Assembly (NCBI GenBank): GCA_024243835.1
Contig: JALPMN010000643.1
Coordinates: forward strand, 22,605-86,604
Source of the DNA: Enteropsectra breve
Lineage: Eukaryota > Microsporidia
Direction of reading: 5' to 3'
DNA length: 64,000 nt
Part shown: one piece after another, positions 17,146-27,568 of the stretch
How the letters are laid out: each line of letters begins with the position of its first letter
Position numbering within the stretch: position 1 is the stretch's first letter
Position numbers and translations under genes: made by a program
Notes under the pieces: generated by a model
Seen by the model: only the letters and a program-made list of their open reading frames with translations
What the model was told of the DNA's origin: nothing
Databases searched by the model: none

Positions 17146-18078
17146 ATGGTCTCGAACAATGTTTATCTTTCACAGTTCATTGGAAAACTCTACGGCATCG
17201 TGAACGACCCGAGGTATCAAAACTACATACGCTGGGGACCGACAGGGAGCAGCTTCCTCATCGTAAATCCAGTTGAGTTTACACATCTGGTGCTTTCTGA
17301 CAATTTTAAGCATACAAATATAAGCTCTTTTATTCGCCAGCTGAACAAGTACGACTTTCACAAGGTAAAAAGCACAGAATCAGCGAAGAAAAGGCGTGGA
17401 TCAGGCATATGGGAGTTTGTGCACAAGAATTTCAAAAAAGACCGTTTGGACTTAATCAAACAGATTGTCAGGAAGAAAAGCACAGGAGACAAGAGCAGCG
17501 TAAGCAGAAACGAGAGGACCAAGGACTCGCAGGAATATGATCACATGTTTCACTCGTATGTTGTTCACACCATGTCAGGCATCTCGCGGTACTTTGAGCT
17601 CGTTGCTGAAGACATGCAGATCGTTAGAAAATTTTTAATTGAGCAGGCACGGACCAATCTTGAGCCGCGATTTAAGGTTTTGATCGCAGAAGATAACTTT
17701 GCATGCGCACGATACGCAGCAGGGATTGTTCGACAGCACAACGCAGCATTTGTGTGCTCCATGTCCCTCAACGACTTCCACTACCAGTATCGAAACTTCG
17801 CATTTGATATGGTTCTGCTCAGCGCTGCAATAACCACTATTGATGATATTATCAGGAGCATCAGGAGTGTAAACCCAAGAAAGATAATTGTGCTGATGGC
17901 TGACAAACATATCACCAGAGATGATATAGAGAGGAGATTCCCGAGCATAAATCACGTGATCTACAAGCCCTACACGCACACAGCGCTGAAAACACTGCTT
18001 GACACATATCACCAGGAAGTACCGGCAGACAAAAAGCCTGTTGCCAAAAAATCCGCCTATAGCAATGTAACTCCATAA
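17146..18078 (+). CDS. SKN7: Skn7-like factor: HSF DNA-binding domain plus degenerate receiver domain
   Basis: 310 residues. Residues 6-105 form an HSF-type winged helix (F-I-G-K-L-Y...I-R-W...F-x-I-V-N-P-x-x-F...F-K-H-T-N-I-S-S-F-I-R-Q-L-N-K-Y-D-F-H-K-V), with the recognition helix intact. Residues about 105-175 are helical and may oligomerise. Residues 176-290 look like a response-regulator receiver (F-K-V-L-I-A-E-D-N...; K274-P). This domain order is that of Skn7/Prr1, which relays osmotic and oxidative stress from a histidine kinase. The acidic pair E182-D183 and K274 remain. The phosphoacceptor Asp is replaced by Ser226 (D-M-V-L-L-S) and the switch Thr/Ser by Ala252, so phosphorelay control is probably lost. 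CCC is three bases before the ATG. Confidence 0.88.
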   Translation: MVSNNVYLSQFIGKLYGIVNDPRYQNYIRWGPTGSSFLIVNPVEFTHLVLSDNFKHTNISSFIRQLNKYDFHKVKSTESAKKRRGSGIWEFVHKNFKKDRLDLIKQIVRKKSTGDKSSVSRNERTKDSQEYDHMFHSYVVHTMSGISRYFELVAEDMQIVRKFLIEQARTNLEPRFKVLIAEDNFACARYAAGIVRQHNAAFVCSMSLNDFHYQYRNFAFDMVLLSAAITTIDDIIRSIRSVNPRKIIVLMADKHITRDDIERRFPSINHVIYKPYTHTALKTLLDTYHQEVPADKKPVAKKSAYSNVTP

Positions 18079-19047
18079 GATGTAATTAAATATTAAACAA
18101 AACTATAGTATTATCACCTGATATGACACATATCTCAAATGATTTTTGCATATTTTTAAAACAAGGAAATAATTACGAGTCTTCTTTCTATTTAAATAGA
18201 AAACACTCGCTGTCAAATCTCATAATACATTATTCTTGAGGTGTACATAAAATAATAACTTTACTTTGTCTAAATAGTATGATTAGCTGGTGCAATACAG
18301 AATCTGTATTTTATCTTACTTTTTACCAATGCAATGCATACCATTGCTCCTTTCTTAAAATGATCCAAACTACCCCGTAAAGTGAAATATTTAATAATGA
18401 AAGAAAGACATGATAGAAGAATATAAATATCTCACTGGGATGTTTTATTATATACCTGCTATTCATCTGATAACAGTTCGAAGATAGATATCTAAATTAT
18501 CTCACTGATCAGCAATAATTGATTTTGATCAAAAATCGAGGAGCATTCATTTTTATCAAAATACAGAAATAAAGAAATTGGTTTATGAATGTAAATTTAG
18601 TGGGTGTATATCTTATTCGACTGCATACTATGTGAAGGCTTATATATTGAAATGCATTTTTCTGCTCATCAAAGAATGAAATATATTAAGAAGCTATAAA
18701 TTACATCAAAGTGTAAAACAAGTAACTACAAAATAAAACAATAATGTATCATACACATCCGAAATATATAACTTGTATTTCGCAAAAATCTTTTTCAGTG
18801 AGCTGCTAGGACCATAATGGTACATTTTAATCGTCTTTAAATTTAAGAATTTGCCTCAAAGGCTTAATCTCAGCCAGTCTTTGTTTAAATTCATAATAGA
18901 TAGATGACTCTTTCTGTAGCATGCTGAAAACATGAATGTTCCTCAATTTTTGATCGTTTTTACTGCACTCTGAAGAATTTGAAGGATTTTGGTTATTTTA
19001 AATGATTTAAAAATTTTTTATCATATTTTTATACATGATTATTTTTA
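18079..19047. other. Long AT-rich intergenic region upstream of tRNA
   Basis: About 970 bp of AT-rich DNA without coding pattern or obvious repeat. Confidence 0.5.
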
Positions 19048-19119
19048 TCCCTGTTTGTCCAGTGGCTAGGATATAAGACTCTCACTCTTAAGGCCCGGGT
19101 TCGATTCCCGGACGGGGAA
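19048..19119 (+). tRNA. tRNA-Glu (anticodon CTC)
   Basis: Full cloverleaf by eye. Acceptor arms are TCCCTGT and ACGGGGA (one T-G pair), the D stem is GTCC/GGAT, and the anticodon stem is TAAGA/TCTTA with loop CTCTCAC, giving anticodon CTC for GAG codons. The T stem is CCGGG/CCCGG with loop TTCGATT. The internal A box (near TGGCTAGGA) and B box (GGTTCGATTCC) fit RNA polymerase III. There is no intron, and CCA is not encoded. The discriminator A at 119 is followed at once by a T run. Confidence 0.96.
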
Positions 19120-19125
19120 TTTTTT
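19120..19125 (+). terminator. T-run terminator of tRNA-Glu
   Basis: Six T residues directly after the tRNA 3' end, the usual RNA polymerase III stop. Confidence 0.85.
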
Positions 19126-19412
19126 CACTAAATAATGGGTAGTCCCAAATAGCCCAGAAATCTACACATTTACGTTGGTTTTTTCTTTCAATGCCTATCA
19201 GTATGCAATTTATCTGTTTGTCGCTCTTGTAAACAGCCCTATATTACAATTTTATTGTATTTTTAGCCAAAATGTGCTTAAGTTATAATAAAGTGCATTA
19301 TAAACATAGAGGGCTCGACTCTAAATAAAGAAGAACTGGTATAATTTCTTCCGAATAAAAACATTTTTAACTACTATAGTAAAATAAAGAAATAAATTTA
19401 GTGGGATGCAAT

Positions 19413-21635
19413 TTATTCCTCATGAACATCTAAATCTATATTTTTATAATTCATGCCTATTGTCATTTTAGCACCATTTACACCAATTGTGTCTTTCAGG
19501 ACTGAGACATTTGCAAGCAAGTGGCTTCGCGCCTGCTGAAAGCTTTCTTCCTGTAGGCACAGATCCATATTGGACTTGAACAGCTCTAAGATTATTCTGG
19601 CGTTTAGAACAGTATTTCTGTCTACATTTTTCAGAACCAGTTTTAATATGAGGCTCACAGCCAGGGAATCAAGGATTTCTAGGTACTTGGATAGCTCTGT
19701 GAAGTCAACACCCTCTAAGAAGCAGTAGAATCGCTCATCCTCGTCTCCGCTTGCAGATGCCTCGCATTTCTCCAGAAAATCCAAAAATCTTTCATAGTCT
19801 GTGATACTTGCAACATTCTTATTAAGCAGTTCATAATCCTCCTCAGAGTCAGATAATGCCTCCAGAAACTCATACTCATCCATCGTATAAAGCGCCAGGG
19901 ACGTTCCGCTCGATACAACTAAAAACTCATTGCCGAATTCGATCAGCTCAGGAGAGAACATTCTAAAGCGCCGCAGTTTGGACAGGCCGTTGTAGTAAAC
20001 AATCTCTCCATCGCAGTACATAAAAAGACTCTCGTTCAAATATTCTAGATTTTTTGCATTTCCAATAAAAGATTTTCTACACTCCCCAAAGTCCAGGCCC
20101 CAGAGTTTTATTAGCTTGTCAGTTCCGCAGCTTGCGAGCATCTTTGAGTCGTGTGAAAAGGAAATGTGTCTGACCGGCAGCGAATGCCCATAGAGCGAGA
20201 ACTTTTGGTTGAGAGAAGGATACTCATAGACATACGCCTTGTTGTCAAGACAGGAGACTGCAAAAAGAGATCCATCTGGAGAAAAGCGCGTGTACACGAT
20301 CAAATCATGTGTTGTGAGTGTTTCTACAAGATTAAACTCGCTATCACGGAACTGAACAACATTACTCAGTGAAACTGCCAGAGTGTTTGCAAATGCGGAT
20401 AAATGTATTATTTTATCATATTCTTCAGTTATCTTAATTTCCTTTATTTTTTCATAGAAATTCATATTAAGAAGTATAACCTTATTTTCTTCTGCAACAA
20501 CAATATAGTTTTGGAAGACTACAAATCCTGTTGCATTCACAAACTCTATTTGTGCAACTGGCTCGATGCTGTGGCTGTTGTACTCCGAAATTTTAAATTC
20601 TGCTTCATTGTTATGAGATGCTGTCTGGTCCTGTCTTGCTGCGTCAGAAAACTTGTTTTCGCTGAATACTTTCCATACGAGAAGCTTTTCACTCGAAAGA
20701 GAAAAGACCGTGTCATCTACAATTGCAATCGACTTTATGTCTCCAGAATGAGAAATAAAATTCATTTTCTGGTCCTCGATCTCAATTTTATTTAACTTGG
20801 ACAAAAATATCAGCTTTTCGCCACAAAGATCAATTCTAGTGTAGTTGTTGCTACTTGGCAGTTGCCTGCTGAGAACCAACCCAAATGTGCTCTCCTTTGT
20901 TATTGAATAAATGTATGTTTTTTTAGGCAGCTGAACTACCACTTTGTCGTCTCTTTTGAGAATGTTTCTAATATTTTTATATCTTGTAAACTCAATTCTG
21001 TCTCTAGTCTGAATGTTTAGAATGAAAATGGTGCCGCTTTTAAGGCCAACAAGGGCCTCACCGCCATGCATTACGATTCCAGCAATCGGAGAGTCCAAAA
21101 CAATCGCATCTTGCAGCGCTTCCCTGCTAATGTCCCAAATTCTCAGAGAGTTGTCCAGACAGGCGGCAATAACATGGCGGTCTGAACAGGATATTCTGGT
21201 AATGGATGCGTTAGAGGCCTCGAAAGTGTGTTTTATAGCGCTGAGGACTAAATCATAGTAAATAAGCGACCCGTCAGAAGATGCTGAAATAAAGCCATCA
21301 TGCGCATGCTCGATGGCTACCACTCTTCTAGCATGTATTTTAATCTTGTTGCTGGTTATGTTTTCGTTGGTGTAGATTTTAATAATTTCAATACCACCGT
21401 TTTCATATCCAATTATAACTGTGTCTTCCAAGACCAGAAAAGAGGAAATAGCAGCATACACACTGCCATATGATTTTTCCAGCTCCATTGTTGCGGTATT
21501 CCACATATTAAGTTTGTTGTTTAGTGATATCCATGTGTGCCCTTTTATCTGTCTGAAATGACTGCTTTTGTTGCATATCTGTCCGTTGGATGCCGCAAAC
21601 GTAAAATCTGGAATAAACCCGTCCTCGAGCTTCAT
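19413..21635 (-). CDS. UTP12: Utp12/Dip2-like WD40 protein of the small-subunit processome
   Basis: 740 residues. Utp12 (WDR3) belongs to the UTP-B module of the U3 processome and helps process 18S pre-rRNA in the nucleolus. Many WD-like repeats span about 20-540. The clearest are H-A-R-R-V-V-A-I-E-H..., I-S-C-S-D-R-H-V-I-A-A-C-L-D-N-S-L-R-I-W-D-I, and G-H-S-L-P-V-R-H-I-S-F-S-H-D-S-K-M-L-A-S-C-G-T-D-K...W, followed by an all-helical Utp12 domain (about 600-730). That domain ends with L-x-x-N-V-S-V-L-K-D-T-I-G-V-N-G-A, like the family L-K-D-x-I-G-F-N-x-A. Spaced W-D motifs are partly eroded. The stop overlaps AATAAA. Utp13 is the main alternative. Confidence 0.82.
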   Translation of the reverse strand: MKLEDGFIPDFTFAASNGQICNKSSHFRQIKGHTWISLNNKLNMWNTATMELEKSYGSVYAAISSFLVLEDTVIIGYENGGIEIIKIYTNENITSNKIKIHARRVVAIEHAHDGFISASSDGSLIYYDLVLSAIKHTFEASNASITRISCSDRHVIAACLDNSLRIWDISREALQDAIVLDSPIAGIVMHGGEALVGLKSGTIFILNIQTRDRIEFTRYKNIRNILKRDDKVVVQLPKKTYIYSITKESTFGLVLSRQLPSSNNYTRIDLCGEKLIFLSKLNKIEIEDQKMNFISHSGDIKSIAIVDDTVFSLSSEKLLVWKVFSENKFSDAARQDQTASHNNEAEFKISEYNSHSIEPVAQIEFVNATGFVVFQNYIVVAEENKVILLNMNFYEKIKEIKITEEYDKIIHLSAFANTLAVSLSNVVQFRDSEFNLVETLTTHDLIVYTRFSPDGSLFAVSCLDNKAYVYEYPSLNQKFSLYGHSLPVRHISFSHDSKMLASCGTDKLIKLWGLDFGECRKSFIGNAKNLEYLNESLFMYCDGEIVYYNGLSKLRRFRMFSPELIEFGNEFLVVSSGTSLALYTMDEYEFLEALSDSEEDYELLNKNVASITDYERFLDFLEKCEASASGDEDERFYCFLEGVDFTELSKYLEILDSLAVSLILKLVLKNVDRNTVLNARIILELFKSNMDLCLQEESFQQARSHLLANVSVLKDTIGVNGAKMTIGMNYKNIDLDVHEE

Positions 21636-22131
21636 TGACGGTGCAGATAAAATTTTCTTAAATATTTTATTTCTTCCATAAAGAAGAGATCGATACGAAA
21701 TTCGGAAATAAAAATTATTTGTTTGAACGCAGTGTCTTTAATGTGTCTCCGCCATGGCTTTTCGAAGCTTAATTGTGGATGCATTCACGTCTCAAGATTT
21801 AGCACATCCCAATAGAACCATACAAATGAGTAGCATCATCTTTGAATGCATTGTTATGTTTTGATTCATACAGTTTAGCGGTTTCATTTAGCCCTTACGT
21901 TTGCTTTTGTAGAACGCTATGCTCCTAAAATACTTGATAGATAAATCATGAAATAAAATTTAGGTACTTTGGTTTCGAGTCCTTTTGCAATTTGCACATT
22001 TCGATAAATAAAAGTCCTAAAACCTCTGGTTACCAGTGAATTTTTTTTCCAATGCAACCTTCAGATTTAAAGCAGATAAAACAATACAAATTTTAGGGGC
22101 ATTTGTAAAATGTATAAACACGAAGCAAAAT
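21636..22131. other. Intergenic region
   Basis: AT-rich, about 500 bp, nothing assigned. Confidence 0.5.
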
Positions 22132-22659
22132 TTATTCGTTAAAAAATAAGTCATCATCGTCATAATAGTAAGATGGCCTTTTGCCATACATATCACCCCT
22201 TTTGGGCTTTGGATTTGCTTTGAGACAATTGTGGATGAATTCTTCCTTCCGATAAAGCAGAGGCTTGAGTTTGTCTGTTGAATAGGTAAAAATATGGCCA
22301 CACTCACTCGCTACAACAACAAGAATTTGTGCGCCTGTTAAGATGCTGAGCTCATGTGCTTTTTTCATAAGCCCTCGTTTTCTCTTGCTGAATGTAACGC
22401 TGCGCTTGGTCTTGGGCACAATGTACTCCATTGTTGTTTTGCGGCTCGATGGCCCTGTCTTCACCGCTGCAGGCGTACTGTGCTGAGTATAATACTCCTC
22501 TTGCGGGTGATTGATCAGAAGGCGGTTGGTAGCATATGGATCGGTAGCATCCGCCGTTGGTGCCTCAGAGTTAATTTTGTTGGTTGCATGCACTGCATCG
22601 TCGTAGTTGGTAAATACCCCACTCTCCGAGCTTGAGTCGCTATTGTGTTTTATACTCAT
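22132..22659 (-). CDS. MADS-box transcription factor (SRF/MCM1 type)
   Basis: 175 residues. A Ser/Thr/Asn-rich N-terminus (1-70) precedes the MADS box at about 72-130: K-R-S-V-T-F-S-K-R-K-R-G-L-M-K-K-A-H-E-L-S-I-L-T-G-A-Q-I-L, then V-V-V-A-S-E-C-G-H-I-F-T-Y-S-T. This is the SRF/MCM1 subtype by its K-x-x-H-E-L-S-x-L-T-G pattern. It binds CArG-like DNA as a dimer. The C-terminal about 45 residues are basic then acidic (D-D-D-D), without recognisable domains. CCC lies four bases before the ATG and the stop overlaps AATAAA. Confidence 0.93.
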   Translation of the reverse strand: MSIKHNSDSSSESGVFTNYDDAVHATNKINSEAPTADATDPYATNRLLINHPQEEYYTQHSTPAAVKTGPSSRKTTMEYIVPKTKRSVTFSKRKRGLMKKAHELSILTGAQILVVVASECGHIFTYSTDKLKPLLYRKEEFIHNCLKANPKPKRGDMYGKRPSYYYDDDDLFFNE

Positions 22660-23495
22660 TCTTGGGATATACTTTTCGTTACGAATTTATTTTTAATTTT
22701 TAAATAAATGATCTGTGGTAAAATAGGACTAATGTACCTAAAAATACAACGAATCAACAAGCTCCTATTTCCACCTGGCCAATGATATTTTTACAGAATA
22801 AGATGCCTATTCTCATGCTTTTTCTGGCACTATTCCTTTTATTTTGTGTTTTTTCTTCTTATTGCGAAAAAGATACTCGATTTAGTATACTGCAAATTAC
22901 CACAAAAAAATAAACATTAGTGATGAAAATGAACAAAACTGGCACAGAAAGCACAAACAAATTTATGAATAAATGCACTATCAATTAAAGTACTTAAATT
23001 ACAATACAAAGTTGTATGCACGCTGTAATATAAACGTTTAATTTTTTGATCAAACTCTAATCATTTTTGCTTTCTAAAATGATCACCGGCCATCATAGAC
23101 GTGTTTTAAAAAATACATTATATCCCGGCAGACAAAGGGAAAGGTTATAGAGTACCTGATGCACTTTGAAATTTTAGATCTGGCAGAAGCCCACCATGTA
23201 CTTTTTACTTAACACATAAGCTTTTAATTCATTCTTAATATAAGCGCTAAGATACACTTCTTATGTAGGTCTTACTACCTAATTAATCATTTATTTCTCA
23301 AGTCTTCTAAGTTTAAGAACAGGCAGTTTATTCTTCACTTTTTAAAACCAAAATCACTCTTAAGGTTTTGCATGTCAACATTTGAAAACAGAAACCTGAG
23401 ATTCTGAATATTTTGTATTATACATTTAAGGTAAGCAGAACACTAAAAACGAGTTTTTAAGAAGAAATAAAATATACACAAATAGCAATATGAAT
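22660..23495. other. Long AT-rich intergenic region
   Basis: About 835 bp, no gene, RNA or repeat seen. Confidence 0.5.
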
Positions 23496-25076
23496 TTATT
23501 CTAAGTGTAGGTTGGGCAACATCTTTTTTATCTCTTTCATGTTTTTCCTGTTGTTAACGCATTCAGAATGCTGGTTATATTCTTTTTCTAGCATTTCGGA
23601 TAGATTTGTAAGCTGCAGTATCTGAAGCTGCTTGGCTATTTTTTTCACATTCGCTTTTCTTATGATCTTTGCCTGGACAAGAACAGAAATTAACCTTTTC
23701 TTGTTACTTTCAGAATAGGGCTGCTGTAGAAGCGCGACTATTTTTGCTTTCCCGAAAAATCTATATTTGACTGAGCTGCAAAAGAGCAAGAGAAACTCTA
23801 GCTCACTGCTCTGAACCACTAAGTCATACAGAATTTCAACTTCTGTCGTATGGGTCTGTCTTAGGAACATTTTGCAGGCATTTTTTAGCTTAGTGACTGA
23901 GAAGAACGGGATTTTATCCATCTCAGTCCAAAATTGCAGGATGTTTTCTGCAGTTGTATTTTTTATTTGGCAAAGATGCACAAGGCCGTTTATCAGCTCT
24001 ATTTTGCGCTTATAACTGGATTCTTCCTTAAATAGGCAAGATAGGCTTTTATAATACAGATCGAAAATGTCCTCAGCTTCAAGTGTTTTATCCTCAAAGA
24101 AAGCGGCCAAGTATTTATTTATACCTTCCTCTTCCTTATTTAGAAGAAGCATAGTATCAATCAAAAATACGATAGTATCATTATCCAAGGCTCCATTCAT
24201 TTTGAAGAAATCAATATAGCTTTTCAAGAAAAAATTAATGGAAAAAGGTACTTTTGCTTTGATTCTATTTATGTATTCCGCCGTAAACGAAGGGCTAAAT
24301 ATTGACCCGCTTAGTACAGAAACTACAAATCTCTCAATACCGTATCGTTTTTTGCTGGTGAATTTGCGTTCTTTAAGCATGTCGTCTGTCAGCAAAAAGG
24401 AATTGTCTTCTCGACATTTCTTAAACAACATTTGCCTAAGTGCTAAAATCTTTTCTTTATGAGCACTAGTGTACTCAATGCCTTCTGCAAAATGGGCCAT
24501 GTAACAGGCAATGCCTAGATCCTCAATAGTAAAAATGTCCTTTAACTTAATTTCTTCCAAACTTAAGGTTTCAAATAAGCATCTGCAATTGAACATCAGG
24601 GAATAGTTGGCATAGCTAGATGTCACTGGCTTATATAGTCCATGCTTCATAGATTTCTTGTTTAAGGCATACTTTATTTTTCTCATACACTTCTTTATTC
24701 TATTGTACTCGCTATGCAGAAACTTGGTTTTAAAGTCTTTAAAATATTTCCGGGCCTCTTTCGGCATAGACATCCTTAGGAAGACATTCTCAATGTTGTT
24801 TATATTATTTTTACAGAGCTTAATGATCTCATCATTAGTCTCGGCATCCATCTCCCCATTTTTACTATAAAGTAAAACGGCTCGTGAGACTGCTGCTAAT
24901 ATGCTATCCACCAGTATGTCACTGTTGCCGCTAAGGCATTTCAAGTTCAAATCTCCGCAGAACTGGTTTAACACACATTTTAAATGATACTGGTGCGGCT
25001 TGGACTCTTCGCTGCACTGAATAAAGAATTCTTTTGTGCTTTGCTCTTTCTTCAGACAAATTCCACACGCTTCCAT
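23496..25076 (-). CDS. Large helical protein with N-terminal RING-like zinc cluster, unknown
   Basis: 526 residues from the ATG at 25076. The frame opens at TTG 25109, and GGG precedes the chosen ATG. The first 50 residues hold a C-G-I-C pair, a later single Cys, H-Q-Y-H-L-K-C and two further Cys, resembling an incomplete RING or PHD finger. The remaining about 470 residues are Leu/Lys-rich and predicted almost entirely helical, without membrane segments, as in helical-repeat scaffolds. If the zinc finger is functional it may be an E3 ligase or vesicle-tethering subunit; several Vps proteins have RING plus helical solenoids, though normally with the RING at the C-terminus. Not recognised. Confidence 0.7.
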   Translation of the reverse strand: MEACGICLKKEQSTKEFFIQCSEESKPHQYHLKCVLNQFCGDLNLKCLSGNSDILVDSILAAVSRAVLLYSKNGEMDAETNDEIIKLCKNNINNIENVFLRMSMPKEARKYFKDFKTKFLHSEYNRIKKCMRKIKYALNKKSMKHGLYKPVTSSYANYSLMFNCRCLFETLSLEEIKLKDIFTIEDLGIACYMAHFAEGIEYTSAHKEKILALRQMLFKKCREDNSFLLTDDMLKERKFTSKKRYGIERFVVSVLSGSIFSPSFTAEYINRIKAKVPFSINFFLKSYIDFFKMNGALDNDTIVFLIDTMLLLNKEEEGINKYLAAFFEDKTLEAEDIFDLYYKSLSCLFKEESSYKRKIELINGLVHLCQIKNTTAENILQFWTEMDKIPFFSVTKLKNACKMFLRQTHTTEVEILYDLVVQSSELEFLLLFCSSVKYRFFGKAKIVALLQQPYSESNKKRLISVLVQAKIIRKANVKKIAKQLQILQLTNLSEMLEKEYNQHSECVNNRKNMKEIKKMLPNLHLE

Positions 25077-25466
25077 GCTTCCCAAATATCCTTTTCTTAA
25101 ATCGGACAAATATCCAATTATAATTCATTTAAAATACCTTTTTGTAAAATAATTCGTTGATAATGGCTTTTTATCCCTTATAAATAACTTGTTATCCATT
25201 TAAAATAGCTTGATTCAACTAGAGTGAGGAGATATGTGTAAAATCGCTTTTCCTTTTTACATAACTTGATAATTGATCATTAAAATAAAATATAGAGTCT
25301 CGAAATTATTCAAAAAATAAAAAACACCTTCTCACAGGCTCAATTCCAAATAATAAGGCATTTCGAAGATACCCATGTGCTTTGTGGCCACTATTAAATG
25401 ATTTGCCCATAGCATTCGCTTGCGTATTTTATTACAACAAATATTTTTAAAAACATACCCATAAGG
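25077..25466. other. Divergent intergenic region
   Basis: AT-rich spacer. CCC lies six bases before the rightward start. No other feature. Confidence 0.5.
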
Positions 25467-27428
25467 ATGTATGTTTCAAATGAATTTCGCCACAAAATGA
25501 TAATAACGCTGATAGAAACACTTAAAGACTCCCCGTCATTTTGCAATATTCAGTTTGAACAGATTAAAGAGGCCGTCCTTAACTGCGAGCAGCAGATCTA
25601 CGGGATGTGCAACAACAAAGAGCAGTACGTTTTTGCCATTCAAGAGAAGCTGCGCAAAATAAAGGGCACTGCGGTCCCGCCAGTGAATACACCCGTGGCA
25701 CAGCCTTCATATGCAAATGCATATGCGCAGCAAAGGGGAATCAGCATGCCGCAGTACACGAAGCGGCAGGAGAACTCATCCATGAATATGCATAGCCCCA
25801 ATGGATATTCAGGCTCCTCTCCTCATGAATATTCGGCACAGCACACGCCCAAGCGAATGGGGGACAACAACAGTTTGTTTAATTCTCGAAACTACAACGG
25901 CTATGCAGAGCCTAACACCCAGCCACATTCCTATGATGAGTACAACTATCCTACACAGCAGCGGCAGCAGATGGGCTTCAATCAGTTCAACAGTATTTCC
26001 AAGGATGAAATAAGAAAGTTTCAGATGAACAAGTCCTTCATTGGAAATATTGATCCGCGATTTGACTACAACGCAAATAAAAAGAAGTTTGCAGAAAGCA
26101 TGAGCATGCGAGGAGACCGCAATCTTTCTAAAGAGGAGATACAGAAGCAAATTGAAATGAAAAAGCGCAAAGAGGGTTTTTATAACCGTGAAATTCCCGT
26201 GGACAGCCTCTCAAGCAACCGAATGGTAAATGACGGGTTTAAAATCAGCCACCAAAAGCCAGCCTTTTCTCCGCCAGTGCCAAAGAAAATGGATTTCTGT
26301 GCACCCAGCGCTGTGCCTGAAAATGCCTCTGAATGGGGACGCAAACAGGGCGTTCCCAAAGCTCCAGAACTTACAGAGTCAGATCAACTAAGAAAAAAGC
26401 AAGAGGAAGAGATTTTGAAAAATATAAATAAAAGTCTATTTAGGCGCGGTCTGAGCAGTGAGAAGAAAGAGGAAGCTGTAAGAGAAGAAGGACTAAAGTC
26501 AGAAGATGCTGGCGACAGATTAAAATTAGAAACTATAGAAAAACAGCCCAATAACACGCATATCATAAACAATGAAAATAAATGCAGTGATTCTAAAGAA
26601 AAGGAATGTTCAAGCGAAGAAGAGCATCCACATTCATCTTTGAAAGAAGGCCAAAACAAAAATGACTTTGAATCTAAAAATAATGAGCGCCTTAGGCCTG
26701 TTGATGAAAACAACCTACAAACTCAAGAAAGCAAGAGACTCAGAATTGACGAGCGCAAAGCGTACTGTGCAGAGGATGATGCTTTAGCTCCAATAGCAGT
26801 AAGCGAAAGAATAAATGAAAGCAAATTCCCATCAAACAGCCTGCATAAAAGCGGAGATAAACCAAACGAAACAGCAAGTGCTGAGAAGAGTGTGCTACAG
26901 GAAAGAACCGAAAGCATGGAAAATGAGAGTTCAAGCGATATAAAATCAATTCTAAACACCTCTCTGAATGTTTCTCTGGCGGAGTGTGAGGCATTTCTTT
27001 TTTCTGACACAAATATGCTCTTTGCGCCTCCGACTGAGCTGATTGATAGGGGAGCTGCTTCAGTTCCTGAGGAACTAGCCAAATTCATAAAAATCAAAGG
27101 GTACCTTATTTTGGATGCCAAGGAGCTGGAAGGGACGAAGGAGCAGTGGGCTGCAGCCCTAAACAAGGCCATTTCCAATATTATGAGTGCAAACATTCTT
27201 GGCGGGCCAGAACAGCTGAAAGAAGCTAAGGAAGCCTTGATAATGCAGCAAAAATACATTAAAAATCCGTTTTTAGATTTAGATGAAATAAAGCGGCTGG
27301 ATGCTTCAGGTTCTCAGGCGCTTGATTTTGAAAAATATGTAAATAGCGCAGTCAGCGCCTTCAAAGAAAAGAAACTTGAAGATGCAGAGGCGACACTTGA
27401 AATTGGAAGCTCTGGGCGCGACCACTAA
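25467..27428 (+). CDS. MED15: KIX-domain protein resembling Mediator tail subunit Med15/Gal11
   Basis: 653 residues. Residues about 6-66 have the three-helix KIX pattern (R-H-K-M-I-I-T-L-I-E-T-L, I-K-E-A-V-L-N-C-E-Q-Q-I-Y, K-E-Q-Y-V-F-A-I-Q-E-K-L-R-K-I). A Gln/Asn/Pro/Tyr-rich stretch (75-190) and a long charged, disordered centre follow, then a C-terminal region (about 490-640) with helices such as F-L-D-L-D-E-I-K-R-L. This order (KIX, Q-rich linker, conserved C-terminal activation and Mediator-binding part) matches fungal Med15, which receives activators at the Mediator tail. The Q-tracts of yeast are lost. The assignment rests mainly on the KIX-like segment and overall layout. CCC is six bases before the ATG. 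Confidence 0.6.
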   Translation: MYVSNEFRHKMIITLIETLKDSPSFCNIQFEQIKEAVLNCEQQIYGMCNNKEQYVFAIQEKLRKIKGTAVPPVNTPVAQPSYANAYAQQRGISMPQYTKRQENSSMNMHSPNGYSGSSPHEYSAQHTPKRMGDNNSLFNSRNYNGYAEPNTQPHSYDEYNYPTQQRQQMGFNQFNSISKDEIRKFQMNKSFIGNIDPRFDYNANKKKFAESMSMRGDRNLSKEEIQKQIEMKKRKEGFYNREIPVDSLSSNRMVNDGFKISHQKPAFSPPVPKKMDFCAPSAVPENASEWGRKQGVPKAPELTESDQLRKKQEEEILKNINKSLFRRGLSSEKKEEAVREEGLKSEDAGDRLKLETIEKQPNNTHIINNENKCSDSKEKECSSEEEHPHSSLKEGQNKNDFESKNNERLRPVDENNLQTQESKRLRIDERKAYCAEDDALAPIAVSERINESKFPSNSLHKSGDKPNETASAEKSVLQERTESMENESSSDIKSILNTSLNVSLAECEAFLFSDTNMLFAPPTELIDRGAASVPEELAKFIKIKGYLILDAKELEGTKEQWAAALNKAISNIMSANILGGPEQLKEAKEALIMQQKYIKNPFLDLDEIKRLDASGSQALDFEKYVNSAVSAFKEKKLEDAEATLEIGSSGRDH

Positions 27429-27568
27429 AATTAAACAATAAGTGTTGGCATAAAAGTGACTTAAATTTTATCGTGTTTTTATTCAGCTCTGAAGCCTAGA
27501 AAACACTTCTTGGCCTCCTTTTTATTAAAAAAACTTAGTTTACTCAAATCGTCTCACGTTAAACTTTT

